DNA from: Salirhabdus sp. Marseille-P4669
Lineage (GTDB): Bacteria > Bacillota > Bacilli > Bacillales > Alkalibacillaceae
Assembly: GCF_900240405.1 (NCBI RefSeq)
Contig: NZ_OEQK01000002.1
Span: 434,001 to 498,000, forward strand
Direction: 5' to 3'
Length of the DNA stretch: 64,000 bases
The first letter of the stretch is position 1; the number at the start of each line of letters is the position of its first letter. Of this stretch, positions 17,345 through 26,517 are shown piece by piece. The position numbers and the translations under genes are program-made. Under the pieces are notes generated by a model. That model worked only from the letters and a program-made list of their open reading frames with translations, was not told where the DNA came from and ran no database searches.

Positions 17345-18100
17345 ATGGATGTGGATTTGAAGCAGTCCAAGAAGGATAAGCAATTGTCTGATAAAGAAGT
17401 AAAAAAATTGATATTTGATAGTCAGCAAGGGGATCAGACTGCACGAGATAGGTTAGTGGAAAAAAACACTCGACTCGTATGGTCTGTCGTTCAACGATTT
17501 TTAAATCGTGGATATGATGCGGATGACTTATTTCAAATTGGTTGTATTGGTTTACTAAAATCAATTGACAAATTTGACTTATCCTATGACGTAAAGTTTT
17601 CAACCTATGCGGTTCCTATGATTATCGGTGAAATTCAACGATTTATTCGTGATGATGGTAGTATAAAGGTTAGTCGTTCTCTTAAAGAAACTGGTAATAA
17701 AATTCGTAAAAAGCGAGATGAATTAACAAAGGAACTCGGACGCTCTCCGTCTATTCAGGAGCTGGCAACTGCTTTGGAGATTACTCCTGAAGATATTGTT
17801 TTTGCTCAAGAGGCTTCCAGATCGCCTCATTCTATCCATGAAACCGTTTATGAAAATGATGGGGATCCGATAACGTTATTAGATCAGATGTCAGATGATG
17901 ATTCTAAATGGTTTGATAAAATTGCCCTTAAAGAGGTAATACGTACGTTAGATGAACGAGAACGTTTAATCATATATTTGCGATATTTCAAAGATCAAAC
18001 ACAATCAGAAGTTGCAGAACGATTAGATATTTCGCAAGTTCAAGTTTCTAGGTTAGAAAAGAAAATATTGGATAATATTCGAGATCAACTAAAAACGTAA
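17345..18100 (+). CDS. sigF: RNA polymerase sigma-F factor
   Basis: The 251-residue sigma-70-type factor directs the first forespore-specific transcription. Region 2 is visible in VWSVVQRFLNRGYDADDLFQIG and the FSTYAVPMIIGEIQRF segment; regions 3 and 4 follow, with the helix-turn-helix QSEVAERLDISQVQVSRLE near residue 225. ATG 17345 is preferred over ATG 17339 because AGGGG then has 8 instead of 2 bases of spacing. It closes the spoIIA operon and is followed by a strong terminator. Its activity is set by SpoIIAA and SpoIIAB next door. Confidence 0.96.
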   Translation: MDVDLKQSKKDKQLSDKEVKKLIFDSQQGDQTARDRLVEKNTRLVWSVVQRFLNRGYDADDLFQIGCIGLLKSIDKFDLSYDVKFSTYAVPMIIGEIQRFIRDDGSIKVSRSLKETGNKIRKKRDELTKELGRSPSIQELATALEITPEDIVFAQEASRSPHSIHETVYENDGDPITLLDQMSDDDSKWFDKIALKEVIRTLDERERLIIYLRYFKDQTQSEVAERLDISQVQVSRLEKKILDNIRDQLKT

Positions 18101-18109
18101 AATTACTTT

Positions 18110-18153
18110 AAAGGGTGAGGACTACTTTTAAAAAAGTAGTCCTCACCCTTTTT
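18110..18153 (+). terminator. Terminator after sigF
   Basis: A near-perfect 20-bp inverted repeat (AAAGGGTGAGGACTAC arm from 18110) closes over a very short loop and ends in TTTTT. Confidence 0.9.
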
Positions 18154-18183
18154 GCATGAACAAAACCTGCATGACACATAATA
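18154..18183 (+). promoter_or_regulatory. Sigma-G promoter of the spoVA operon
   Basis: GCATG (18154-18158), an 18-base spacer and CATAATA (18177-18183) match the sigma-G consensus gHATR-N18-CATnHTA at every defined base. This fits the known late forespore expression of spoVA in B. subtilis. Confidence 0.75.
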
Positions 18184-18214
18184 AGTAAAACAAGTCTTTA
18201 AGGGAGGGATATAG

Positions 18215-18832
18215 ATGGGGGATCAAATCTACTTAAGGCTAAAAAACAAAATAAAAATTCCAAAAGGTAAAAAGCTCTTACTTAAAGATATTGCGTATAT
18301 ATCAGCAAATGAACATTGGAAAAATCTTTTGGAAGGAAGCTTTATTTATCAAGTAAAAGAAGAGGATAAAAACATTGTCGTATTAGATGTCTTTTCCGTT
18401 ATTGAAAAAATAAGGTCTCAGCATCCAAATCTGGATGTGCAAACGGTTGGTCCTAATCAAACCATTGCTTATATCGCTCCACAAAAAAAGAAACCGAAAC
18501 TATTCATCGTATCGTTTATATGGGTTCTATTGTTTATTGGTAGTGGAATGGCGATTATGAATTTTCACTATGATGTAAGTATGCAGGAAGTTCAACAAAA
18601 GTTACATTTCATGTTGACAGGAAAAACAGAAGCATACCCTTTATGGTTACAAATTCCTTATTCTTTTGGGTTAGGATTAGGTATGATCTTGTTCTTTAAT
18701 CATGTATTCAAAAAGCGAATTAATGAAGAACCGAGCCCGTTAGAAGTAGAAATCCATAACTATCAACAAAACTTAGACCATTATGTCATTATTCATGAAA
18801 ATGAAATGAGTAAAAATAAAAATGATGATTAA
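18215..18832 (+). CDS. spoVAA: Stage V sporulation protein AA
   Basis: The 205-residue protein is SpoVAA, the first product of the spoVA operon, which encodes the channel that moves Ca-dipicolinic acid into the forespore and out at germination. A soluble N-terminal domain (about residues 1-90) is followed by two membrane spans (about 95-113 and 143-163) and a charged tail. Length matches B. subtilis (206). RBS GGGAGGG precedes the ATG. The exact role of SpoVAA in the channel is not settled. It overlaps spoVAB by 11 bases. Confidence 0.93.
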   Translation: MGDQIYLRLKNKIKIPKGKKLLLKDIAYISANEHWKNLLEGSFIYQVKEEDKNIVVLDVFSVIEKIRSQHPNLDVQTVGPNQTIAYIAPQKKKPKLFIVSFIWVLLFIGSGMAIMNFHYDVSMQEVQQKLHFMLTGKTEAYPLWLQIPYSFGLGLGMILFFNHVFKKRINEEPSPLEVEIHNYQQNLDHYVIIHENEMSKNKNDD

Positions 18833-19238
18833 ACTACTAGAGGCGATAATAGGATTCGCTTCTGGGCTTATGGTCGGTGCTGGATTTGTCGCATTTTTAA
18901 CTGTGTTAGGTATCATTCCAAGATTAGTCCAACTTAGTAAAACGCTACATTCCATACAGTATTATGAGTTTAGCGTTATTGCCGGAGCAATGTTTGGAAC
19001 ACTTTTATCATTTAGCGCGATGGTACTCCATTTACCAGCTGTTTTTGAAATGATATGGGGACTATTTCACGGCGTATTTATTGGCATGTTAGCTGCGGCG
19101 CTTACGGAAGTATTAAATGTATTTCCCCTTCTTACGAAAAGAATTGGTATGGAAAGCCAAATGCTCATTTTTTTAATGGCGATTGTATTTGGAAAAATAG
19201 TTGGATCACTATTTCAATGGATTGTATTTGTTAAATAA
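18822..19238 (+). CDS. spoVAB: Stage V sporulation protein AB
   Basis: The 138-residue, strongly hydrophobic protein corresponds to SpoVAB (141 in B. subtilis), with about four to five membrane spans covering nearly its full length. It is a membrane component of the dipicolinate transport system in the spore inner membrane. The start is ATG 18822 or the adjacent ATG 18825, inside the end of spoVAA, so translation is coupled. Identification rests on order in the operon and hydrophobic pattern. Confidence 0.92.
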   Translation: MMIKLLEAIIGFASGLMVGAGFVAFLTVLGIIPRLVQLSKTLHSIQYYEFSVIAGAMFGTLLSFSAMVLHLPAVFEMIWGLFHGVFIGMLAAALTEVLNVFPLLTKRIGMESQMLIFLMAIVFGKIVGSLFQWIVFVK

Positions 19239-19253
19239 ATAGGGGGATTTAAA

Positions 19254-19703
19254 ATGGGTAAAAAATTTACTGCTCAAAATTACAAACAAGCTGTTAAACC
19301 CTATCAGCCAAAACCGAATCTACTAATTAATTGCTTAAAGGCTTTTGTTGTAGGTGGTCTAATCTGTGTATTTGGCCAACTACTAATGGATTTCTATATG
19401 AATGTATTTGACTTTAGTAAAAAGGATGCAGCTAATCCAACAGCATCTACTTTGATATTAATTTCTTCCCTACTTACGGGATTTGGAGTGTACGATAAAT
19501 TAGGTCAGTTTGCAGGAGCAGGCTCTGCAGTACCGATTACTGGATTCGCTAATGCAATAACAAGTGCAGCACTAGAACATAGAAGCGAAGGATTGGTTTT
19601 AGGTGTTGGTAGCAATATGTTTAAACTAGCGGGCTCGGTTATTGTTTTTGGTACCGTTTCAGCTTATATCGTTGGTATTATTCGCTTGTTAATAACTCAG
19701 TGA
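19254..19703 (+). CDS. spoVAC: Stage V sporulation protein AC
   Basis: The 149-residue membrane protein matches SpoVAC (150 in B. subtilis). It shares the FAGAGSAVPITGFANAI signature with SpoVAEB, coded two genes later, reflecting common ancestry. Hydrophobic spans lie near residues 25-48, 60-80, 90-110 and 122-145. In B. subtilis SpoVAC behaves as a mechanosensitive channel releasing Ca-DPA during germination. RBS is AGGGGG. It is one of the three spoVA proteins conserved across spore formers. Confidence 0.95.
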   Translation: MGKKFTAQNYKQAVKPYQPKPNLLINCLKAFVVGGLICVFGQLLMDFYMNVFDFSKKDAANPTASTLILISSLLTGFGVYDKLGQFAGAGSAVPITGFANAITSAALEHRSEGLVLGVGSNMFKLAGSVIVFGTVSAYIVGIIRLLITQ

Positions 19704-19721
19704 TGTAGGAGGTCAAATAGC

Positions 19722-20741
19722 TTGAGAAAACGTGGTATTCAATCCTGGTTTTATGAAAACAAGATATACTTAAATGAATCTGCTACAGTTGCTGGACCAA
19801 TGGAAGCACAGGGGCCTTTAAGTGAAACGTTTGATATTACTTATGACGAGCTTCATTGCCATGAAGATAATTGGGAAAAGGCAGAAAGAAGAATTTTACA
19901 GCAGGCAATTGAATTGTGCATGCAAAAGGCAAACCTACAAAAAGATCAAATTGACCTAATGTTAAGTGGAGACCTGCTAAATCAGAATGTTTCTACTAAT
20001 TATGTAGGAAGAGCATTACAAATTCCAATACTAACGATGTTTGGTGCTTGTTCCACATCGATGGAAACATTAGCAGTAGCAAGTGCATTAGTTGATGGTG
20101 GATTTATTAATAATGCTATTGCGGCAGTAAGTAGTCACAATGCAACTGCTGAAAGACAATTTCGTTATCCTACGGAATATGGTGGGCAAAAGCCTAAAAC
20201 GGCAACAACTACGATTACAGGTGCTGGAAGTGCGCTCGTTTCTAGAAATCCGAGTTTAATCCGAATAGAAAGTGCAACAATTGGAAAAATAATGGACTAT
20301 AACATGGGAGATCCCTTTGATCTAGGCTCGGCGATGGCGCCTGCAGCTTATGACACAATTAAAACCCATTTAAATGATTTAGGCAGAACTCCTAATGACT
20401 ATGATTTAATCTTAACAGGTGATCTTTCACGAGTGGGCAGTCCTGTACTAAAAGATATGTTAAAAGAAGATGGTATTAACATTGATGAGGTGCATAATGA
20501 TTGTGGTGTGATGATCTACAATAGTGACCAACCAGTATTTGCTGGAGGGAGTGGTGCTGCTTGTTCAGCAGTTGTTACGTATGGACATATCCTCTCAGAG
20601 CTTCGTAAAGGAAATCTTTCCAAGGTATTGGTTGTTGCAACAGGTGCACTGCATAGTCCAACAATGATTCAACAAAAAGAAACAATACCTTGTATTGCAC
20701 ACAGTGTGGTGCTGATGCGAGAGGAGCTGACATCATCGTGA
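19722..20741 (+). CDS. spoVAD: Stage V sporulation protein AD
   Basis: The 339-residue protein is SpoVAD, which has a thiolase/KAS-III-like fold and binds dipicolinic acid at the inner membrane surface. The [15 protein letters not shown] segment near residue 107 corresponds to the thiolase-type cysteine region. Length is one residue above the B. subtilis protein. Translation begins at TTG 19722, supported by TAGGAGGTC at good spacing. It overlaps spoVAEB by 4 bases. Confidence 0.95.
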   Translation: MRKRGIQSWFYENKIYLNESATVAGPMEAQGPLSETFDITYDELHCHEDNWEKAERRILQQAIELCMQKANLQKDQIDLMLSGDLLNQNVSTNYVGRALQIPILTMFGACSTSMETLAVASALVDGGFINNAIAAVSSHNATAERQFRYPTEYGGQKPKTATTTITGAGSALVSRNPSLIRIESATIGKIMDYNMGDPFDLGSAMAPAAYDTIKTHLNDLGRTPNDYDLILTGDLSRVGSPVLKDMLKEDGINIDEVHNDCGVMIYNSDQPVFAGGSGAACSAVVTYGHILSELRKGNLSKVLVVATGALHSPTMIQQKETIPCIAHSVVLMREELTSS

Positions 20742-21094
20742 TTTATGTTTGGGCTTTTGTTGTCGGAGGAGCAATTTGTGTAATAGGTCAATTACTATTG
20801 GATATAGCAAAATTAACACCAGGACATGTATTGTCTTCTTTTGTTGTCATAGGAGCTATTTTAGATGGTTTTAATATTTATGATAAGTTAATTGAATTTG
20901 CCGGTGCTGGTGCAACCGTTCCAATTACCAGCTTTGGCCATTCCTTATTGCATGGTGCAATGGAGCAAGCTAGCACGGATGATCACGGTGTTGTTGGTTT
21001 AGCTATTGGAATTTTCCAGTTAACATCAGCAGGAATTGCATCCGCAATCTTGTTTGGCTTTCTAGTTGCAGTATTTTTTAAACCAAAAGGATAA
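20738..21094 (+). CDS. spoVAEB: Stage V sporulation protein AEB
   Basis: The 118-residue membrane protein matches SpoVAEB (116 in B. subtilis). It has the [18 protein letters not shown] signature shared with SpoVAC and about three to four hydrophobic spans. GTG 20738 is chosen: it overlaps the spoVAD stop in a GTGA arrangement, follows GAGGAG, and begins right at the conserved hydrophobic start. The longer frame would add residues absent from the family. It is part of the dipicolinate channel. In B. subtilis spoVAEA follows; here spoVAF follows after 23 bases. Confidence 0.92.
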   Translation: MIYVWAFVVGGAICVIGQLLLDIAKLTPGHVLSSFVVIGAILDGFNIYDKLIEFAGAGATVPITSFGHSLLHGAMEQASTDDHGVVGLAIGIFQLTSAGIASAILFGFLVAVFFKPKG

Positions 21095-21117
21095 GAGATG
21101 GAAAGGGTTTTTCGTTT

Positions 21118-22584
21118 ATGGCTACATCACAGAAAATAGAGGTTCCAGATTCACTTAAAGAAATAGAATCGTATATGAAGGAAAGGGTTGGGGTTGGTGT
21201 ATCCTTTGATCTTGGTTTTCGCCAACTCGAAATTTTAAAAAAAGACGTTCATCTATACTATCTAACTGGTTTATGTGATACATCGGTAATCGTACAAATT
21301 ATTAAAATGCTCGTTGAAATAAACGATAAAGAATCGAATGTGAAAAAACTAAAAGAGATTGTCTATAATCGGCTTGTCCATCAACAAGTAACAGAAGTAA
21401 AGCATATGGATGAGGCGGTTGATCAATTATTATCTGGTTTAATTGTTATTTTTATAGATGGTGTAAGTGAAGCTCTAGTTGTAGATGTTCGTCAATACCC
21501 GGGTCGTGGACCGAAAGAACCAGATACAGAAAAGGTAGTTCGTGGTTCCCGTGATGGATATACAGAGAATATTATTGAGAATACAGGATTAACGAGAAGG
21601 CGAATACGTGATGAAAGACTTCGAGTGGAAATTACGAAGGTTGGGGAACGTTCCAAAACGGATGTATGTTTAATGTATCTTCAAGACGTGGCTAACCCAG
21701 AACTCGTAAAATTGTTAAAAAACGAAATGGAGCAAATTGACATTGACGGGATGCCGATGGCCGATAAAACATTAGAGGAATTTTTTATTAGCCAAGGATT
21801 TAATCCATTTCCACTCGTAAGGTATACGGAAAGACCAGATGTAGCATCGGCACATTTATTTGAAGGGCATGTTATTTTAATGGTCGATACTTCCCCAAGT
21901 ATGATTATTACTCCAACAACGTATTTTCATCATGTTCAGCATGCAGAAGAATATCGTCAATCTGCAGCTATTGGAACATTCGTAAGGTGGATTCGTTTCC
22001 TAGGAGTACTTGCATCTATATTCTTATTGCCCCTTTGGTTTTTGTTTGTTGAGGATCCAACATTATTACCACAAGGATTGGAATTTATAGGACCGAATGA
22101 GGAAGGGAATATTCCAGTTTTTTTACAAATTCTTATGGCTGATATTGGAATTGAATTTCTCCGCATGGCCGCTATTCATACCCCAACCCCACTTTCGACT
22201 GCAATGGGGTTAATTGCAGCAGTACTGATTGGTCAAATTGCAATTGATGTCGGTTTGTTTATGCCCGAAGTGATTTTATATGTTTCCATAAGTGCCATAG
22301 GAGCTTTCGCAACACCAAGCTATGAATTAAGCGTTGCAAATAAAATTGCACGAACGGTATTACTATTAATTACCGTTTTTTGGGGTGTGAACGGATTTAT
22401 CATTGGCTCGACGCTGTTTGTGCTTTTACTAGTAGCAACAAAATCTCTTAACACACCATACATGTGGCCATTCCTTCCATTTGATTTACATGGGATGGTC
22501 CAAATCCTATTTCGAGTATCTGTTCCATTATCGAAACGTAGACCAGGAATTGTTAAACCGCAAAATGACTATCGACAACCGTAA
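21118..22584 (+). CDS. spoVAF: Spore germination/stage V protein AF (GerA family)
   Basis: The 488-residue protein belongs to the GerA family of A-subunit germinant receptor proteins and corresponds to SpoVAF (493 in B. subtilis). A large soluble N-terminal domain (about 1-280), with RQYPGRGPKEPDTEKVVRGS near 127 and the ENTGLTRRRIRDERL segment, precedes about five C-terminal membrane spans. In B. subtilis SpoVAF with its partner FigP is proposed to amplify ion release early in germination. GGAAAGGG lies before ATG 21118. It ends the spoVA operon. Confidence 0.94.
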   Translation: MATSQKIEVPDSLKEIESYMKERVGVGVSFDLGFRQLEILKKDVHLYYLTGLCDTSVIVQIIKMLVEINDKESNVKKLKEIVYNRLVHQQVTEVKHMDEAVDQLLSGLIVIFIDGVSEALVVDVRQYPGRGPKEPDTEKVVRGSRDGYTENIIENTGLTRRRIRDERLRVEITKVGERSKTDVCLMYLQDVANPELVKLLKNEMEQIDIDGMPMADKTLEEFFISQGFNPFPLVRYTERPDVASAHLFEGHVILMVDTSPSMIITPTTYFHHVQHAEEYRQSAAIGTFVRWIRFLGVLASIFLLPLWFLFVEDPTLLPQGLEFIGPNEEGNIPVFLQILMADIGIEFLRMAAIHTPTPLSTAMGLIAAVLIGQIAIDVGLFMPEVILYVSISAIGAFATPSYELSVANKIARTVLLLITVFWGVNGFIIGSTLFVLLLVATKSLNTPYMWPFLPFDLHGMVQILFRVSVPLSKRRPGIVKPQNDYRQP

Positions 22585-22641
22585 GAAACATGTATTATTG
22601 AATCAAAATTCTCTATGTGTTAAGTTAAAACTACAATAAAC

Positions 22642-22671
22642 AAAAGAGGCAGTGAAAAACTGCCTCTTTTT
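22642..22671 (+). terminator. Terminator of the spoVA operon
   Basis: AAAAGAGGCAGT (22642-22653) and ACTGCCTCTTTT (22659-22670) form a hairpin with a 5-base loop and terminal T run. Confidence 0.9.
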
Positions 22672-22791
22672 ATTCCTTATTTTTAATGAATATTGCAACT
22701 CTTTTGTGTTAAAATAGTTTAATCGGTTAAAGATTTAACGTAATAAACTTATGAATGAAGAAGATACAATTAAATACAGGGGTTGAATAGA

Positions 22792-24090
22792 ATGGTGAAT
22801 AGTATGACGGAACATGCGAACAATCTTCAATTCGGTGGTGTTGATACGATAGAACTAACGAAAAAGTACCAAACACCTTTATATGTATATGATGTTAATA
22901 AAATTCGAGAAAATGCTAGGGCATTTGTGGAGACCTTTAAAAAATTAGGTGTTACCTTTGAAGTTGCTTATGCGAGCAAGGCATTTTCATCCATTGCGAT
23001 GTTACAAGTAGCCAAACAGGAAGGTCTAAGCTTAGATGTCGTATCACAAGGAGAATTGTATACGGCACTTCAAGCTGATTTTCCGGTTGAAAAAATACAC
23101 ATGCACGGAAACAATAAGTCTATGGAAGAGCTACAAATGGCTATAGACAACAATATTGGCTGTATAGTAGTGGACAACTTTTATGAAATCGATTTGTTAC
23201 ACCACTTATTAGCAAAAGCAAATAAGAAGATGAATGTATTAATTCGTGTAACCCCTGGTATTGAAGCGCATACGCATGATTACATTTTAACTGGACAAGA
23301 GGATTCCAAATTTGGCTTTGATCTTTCTAATGGTCAAGCTGAAAAAGCGCTCCTTCAGCTAATGGACAGTGACTATATACAAATTAATGGACTTCACTGT
23401 CATATCGGCTCACAAATTTTTGAAACGACAGGTTTCATAATGGCTGTTCAAAAATTATATCAGGCTTTGCATGAATGGAATGTCAAATATGGGTTTGTTC
23501 CTACAGTTTTAAATCTAGGTGGTGGATTTGGTATTCGATATACAGAACAAGATGAGCCAAAGCCCCTTGCACTATATGTGGAGTCATTAGTTAATGAAGT
23601 AAAAGCACAGGCAACAAAGCATGATTTGCCTATTCCAGAAATATGGATTGAACCAGGAAGAGCAATCGTTGGTGATGCTGGTATGACTTTATACTCAATT
23701 GGTTCTATTAAAGAAATTCCAAATGTACGTACGTATGTCTCTGTTGATGGTGGAATGACAGACAATATTCGCCCTGCCTTATATAATGCAAAATATGATG
23801 CAGTGGTCGCTAACAAAATGAACAAACCAATTGAGAAAACAGTATCGATAGCAGGAAAATGCTGTGAATCAGGAGACATGCTTATTTGGGATATCGATGT
23901 CCCTGAAATTGAATCAGGTGATATATTAGCAGTACGTTCTACCGGAGCCTATGGATACTCCATGGCAAGTCATTACAATCGATTTCCAAAAGCGGCGGTT
24001 GTTTTTATTGAGGATGGAAAAGATCAGTTAGTTATAAAAAGAGAACGATTTGATGAGTTAACAAGATTAGATATTCCTTATGAAAAATAG
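22792..24090 (+). CDS. lysA: Diaminopimelate decarboxylase
   Basis: The 432-residue PLP enzyme decarboxylates meso-diaminopimelate to L-lysine, the last step of lysine synthesis. The fold-type III barrel shows VAYASKAFS with the PLP lysine near residue 62, the GLHCHIGSQI motif near 202, NLGGGFGIRY near 243, the EPGRAIVG segment near 286 and the active-site Cys in AGKCCESGD near 358. ATG 22792 is chosen because AGGGG lies 9 bases upstream; a TTG three codons earlier is badly spaced. It follows spoVA as in B. subtilis. No lysine riboswitch is seen in the leader. Confidence 0.94.
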   Translation: MVNSMTEHANNLQFGGVDTIELTKKYQTPLYVYDVNKIRENARAFVETFKKLGVTFEVAYASKAFSSIAMLQVAKQEGLSLDVVSQGELYTALQADFPVEKIHMHGNNKSMEELQMAIDNNIGCIVVDNFYEIDLLHHLLAKANKKMNVLIRVTPGIEAHTHDYILTGQEDSKFGFDLSNGQAEKALLQLMDSDYIQINGLHCHIGSQIFETTGFIMAVQKLYQALHEWNVKYGFVPTVLNLGGGFGIRYTEQDEPKPLALYVESLVNEVKAQATKHDLPIPEIWIEPGRAIVGDAGMTLYSIGSIKEIPNVRTYVSVDGGMTDNIRPALYNAKYDAVVANKMNKPIEKTVSIAGKCCESGDMLIWDIDVPEIESGDILAVRSTGAYGYSMASHYNRFPKAAVVFIEDGKDQLVIKRERFDELTRLDIPYEK

Positions 24091-24105
24091 TATAGATGGG
24101 GAACG

Positions 24106-24144
24106 TGCGGACTAGAGTCATAGCTTGATTTTAGTCCGCATTTT
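24106..24144 (+). terminator. Terminator after lysA
   Basis: TGCGGACTA (24106-24114) pairs with TAGTCCGCA (24132-24140), followed by TTTTC. Confidence 0.8.
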
Positions 24145-24244
24145 CTTGTTATAATTGGCTATTGTTATGCAGTTATTGAAATTTTACTTTCCTGTAATAA
24201 TAATGGTATGATTATTTTGATTTGTACATAAAGGAGGACTTAAC

Positions 24245-24682
24245 ATGTCTAAAAAAGGATATATCGTAATGGAATCTGGAGATAAAGTGGAATTTGATTT
24301 GTTTCCAAACGAGGCTCCAGGCACAGTAGCAAATTTTGAAAAACTAGCGAATGAGGGATTTTATGATGGATTAACATTTCACCGTGTTATTCCAGGGTTT
24401 GTAAGTCAAGGTGGCTGTCCTCTAGGTACTGGTACTGGCTCAGCAGGATATACAATTAAGTGTGAGACGGAAGGAAACCCTCATCGTCATGTTGAAGGAA
24501 CTCTTTCCATGGCGCATGCTGGTAAAGATACAGGTTCTTGTCAGTTCTTTATCGTACATGAACCACAACCTCATTTAGACGGCGTTCATACTGTATTTGG
24601 TCAAGTGACATCTGGAATGGATACAGTAAAAGCAATGTCTAATGGAGATGTTATGAAGGAAGTAAAGGTATTTGAAGCTTAA
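24245..24682 (+). CDS. ppiB: Peptidyl-prolyl cis-trans isomerase B (cyclophilin)
   Basis: The 145-residue protein is a cytosolic cyclophilin that catalyses proline isomerisation during protein folding. It contains the catalytic [13 protein letters not shown] segment near residue 41 with the active Arg, the [23 protein letters not shown] region near 96-118, and the characteristic length of bacterial PpiB (143 in B. subtilis). The ATG follows AAAGGAGG. It is monocistronic, with a terminator after it, and its place after lysA matches B. subtilis. Confidence 0.95.
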   Translation: MSKKGYIVMESGDKVEFDLFPNEAPGTVANFEKLANEGFYDGLTFHRVIPGFVSQGGCPLGTGTGSAGYTIKCETEGNPHRHVEGTLSMAHAGKDTGSCQFFIVHEPQPHLDGVHTVFGQVTSGMDTVKAMSNGDVMKEVKVFEA

Positions 24683-24693
24683 TTAGTACGATA

Positions 24694-24730
24694 AGAGGGA
24701 GCCTACAACCATGCTCCCTCTATTTATTCG
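24694..24730 (+). terminator. Terminator after ppiB
   Basis: AGAGGGAGC (24694-24702) pairs with GCTCCCTCT (24713-24721), followed by ATTTATT. Confidence 0.8.
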
Positions 24731-24752
24731 AATGGATGGTTAGGGGGTTGTT

Positions 24753-25211
24753 ATGGGGACATTATTCCTATTTTTGTTTATTGTAGCACCTTTGTCCATA
24801 ACTTTTCATGAATTGGGCCATGCTTTTGGGGCGTATCTCGTTCATTCGGATCGGATTCTATTTTCAATCGGAACAGGGAAGCCAATCTTTTCCTTACAGG
24901 GGGGCCGTTTTCGCGTCCTGGTGCATACGTTGTTTTTTATTGGTGGTCACACCTTACATGAGCGTGAGCATACATATACAAAAAGAGAACTTTGCTTGAT
25001 TTCAGTTACTGGACCCATATTTAATATCGTATTCGGTTTGATTTGTTTGTTGATAGATTTAGAGATTTTTTATATTGCTTTTCTCTTTAATGTGTGGTTA
25101 GCAAGTATTAATATCATTCCATTTAAAATAGGAGAGAAAAAATCAGACGGTTATGTCTGTTTGGAGTTGTTCAAAAAGAAAAATTTGCATAAAGATAAAA
25201 AGCCTTTATAA
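24753..25211 (+). CDS. Small M50-like (site-2 protease family) membrane peptidase
   Basis: The 152-residue protein has a metalloprotease signature HELGHAF (His, Glu, His) in the first membrane segment near residues 20-26. A second motif near the C-terminus (NIIPFKIGEKKSDG, about 125-138) is comparable to the N-P-x-D-G motif that supplies the third metal ligand in site-2 proteases, though here the ligand appears as a late Asp. Three to four hydrophobic segments are present. It would cleave within or near the membrane; substrate unknown. The gene has no counterpart at this position in B. subtilis that I recall. A 28-residue ORF follows after 49 bases. Confidence 0.7.
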   Translation: MGTLFLFLFIVAPLSITFHELGHAFGAYLVHSDRILFSIGTGKPIFSLQGGRFRVLVHTLFFIGGHTLHEREHTYTKRELCLISVTGPIFNIVFGLICLLIDLEIFYIAFLFNVWLASINIIPFKIGEKKSDGYVCLELFKKKNLHKDKKPL

Positions 25212-25260
25212 TTATTAGGGTAAGTTAATTAAACGTTTTCTTATTGGGGGTAATATAATA

Positions 25261-25347
25261 ATGAGAAAGAAGCAGATTCTATTATTTCTTATTATTCTAG
25301 GCTTAAGCTTAGCTTGGGGATTTATTTATTGGTTTTTTATCGCATAA
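25261..25347 (+). CDS. Putative 28-residue single-span membrane peptide
   Basis: This short frame begins MRKKQ, followed by a continuous hydrophobic helix to residue 27. It would encode a small membrane peptide with a positive N-terminus. ATG 25261 has GGGGG about ten bases upstream (25246-25250). It follows the M50-like gene by 49 bases. The positive-inside layout and the Shine-Dalgarno sequence are the only evidence; it may be a chance frame. Confidence 0.45.
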   Translation: MRKKQILLFLIILGLSLAWGFIYWFFIA

Positions 25348-25522
25348 ATTTCTAAATCGTATGTTTTGTTTATCAAAAAATTGGAAATAATAAACAATAG
25401 CTGTTGTTCATATATAATGATAGAATTGAGTTTTATTCTTTCTATGAAGGAATAAAATCTTGGATGATCGTAATTTAGGGAAACGATGACATAGGATTAA
25501 AGACTGTCTCGTTTTCAAATAA

Positions 25523-25890
<368 letters not shown>

Positions 25891-25891
<1 letters not shown>

Positions 25892-25928
25892 AAACGCTAG
25901 ATAATTTTTTATTTAGCGTTTTTCTTTT
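25891..25928. terminator. Shared terminator between ribT and ypuF
   Basis: AAAACGCTA (25891-25899) pairs with TAGCGTTTTT (25914-25923). T runs on either strand allow it to stop both convergent genes. Confidence 0.75.
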
Positions 25929-26388
25929 TTCTTAAGATGTGTTTATGGACAAGGTCTGTATTATGTAAATTGCTGATAGAAGGGTACTCACAACTAAGGT
26001 TTTTACAATAATTCTGAACAAGACGCTCTAATTTTTTGTCTTGAATGGGCAATTGTATACTTTGATATGGCTGACAAGACTTCATCTCCTCTTTTAATGC
26101 GAAAAGCAATACAAAGAACGCATCTCGATCTAATCCGTAAGAAGCTACTTGAGATGCATGGATTTCAAATTTCTGTATTCCTTTTTTGAGTAAACGCAGA
26201 GCACCAACATCATTTCCTCGCCTTTGATGGTATAATGCAACTGCTAATTGAATGAAAGCAACAAAAATAGAATTACGGTCTAGTGGTCTGTCCATCATCC
26301 ATCTTTTTTCTAAAACCTCATGACATTCAAAATAATCACGAGTTCCATGAAAGTGTGCCAAATATTCTATGTATGCTTTGTCGTACAT
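25909..26388 (-). CDS. ypuF: DUF309 protein, YpuF-like
   Basis: The 159-residue protein is a DUF309 member. It shows the family signature HGTRDYFECHEVLEKRW near residues 14-30 and the IQLAVALYHQRRGN segment near 46-59, both in an all-helical fold. The biochemical role of DUF309 is unknown. Position beside scpA matches ypuF of B. subtilis, but here it runs on the minus strand, opposite to scpA. Its start ATG 26388 has AGGAGG just upstream. Confidence 0.82.
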   Translation of the reverse strand: MYDKAYIEYLAHFHGTRDYFECHEVLEKRWMMDRPLDRNSIFVAFIQLAVALYHQRRGNDVGALRLLKKGIQKFEIHASQVASYGLDRDAFFVLLFALKEEMKSCQPYQSIQLPIQDKKLERLVQNYCKNLSCEYPSISNLHNTDLVHKHILRKKKNAK

Positions 26389-26479
26389 CCCAAATCCTCC
26401 TATTTGTGTGAAATTCTATCCAATTGGCTAAAAATTCCCCTTTAGTTTATCATATAAGGTATATTATAATAGTAGAAAA

Positions 26480-26505
26480 GCGCTAAGCATGGATATGCTT
26501 AGCGC
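26480..26505 (-). terminator. Terminator of the YjcZ-family gene
   Basis: GCGCTAAGCAT and ATGCTTAGCGC form a perfect 11-bp stem with a 4-base loop. On the minus strand it is followed by TTTTC, so it ends the small gene upstream. Confidence 0.8.
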
Positions 26506-26517
26506 ATTACCTGGGAT

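Noticed and set aside
22672-22791. Lysine riboswitch before lysA
   Set aside because: The leader is short and lacks L-box elements; B. subtilis lysA also has none.
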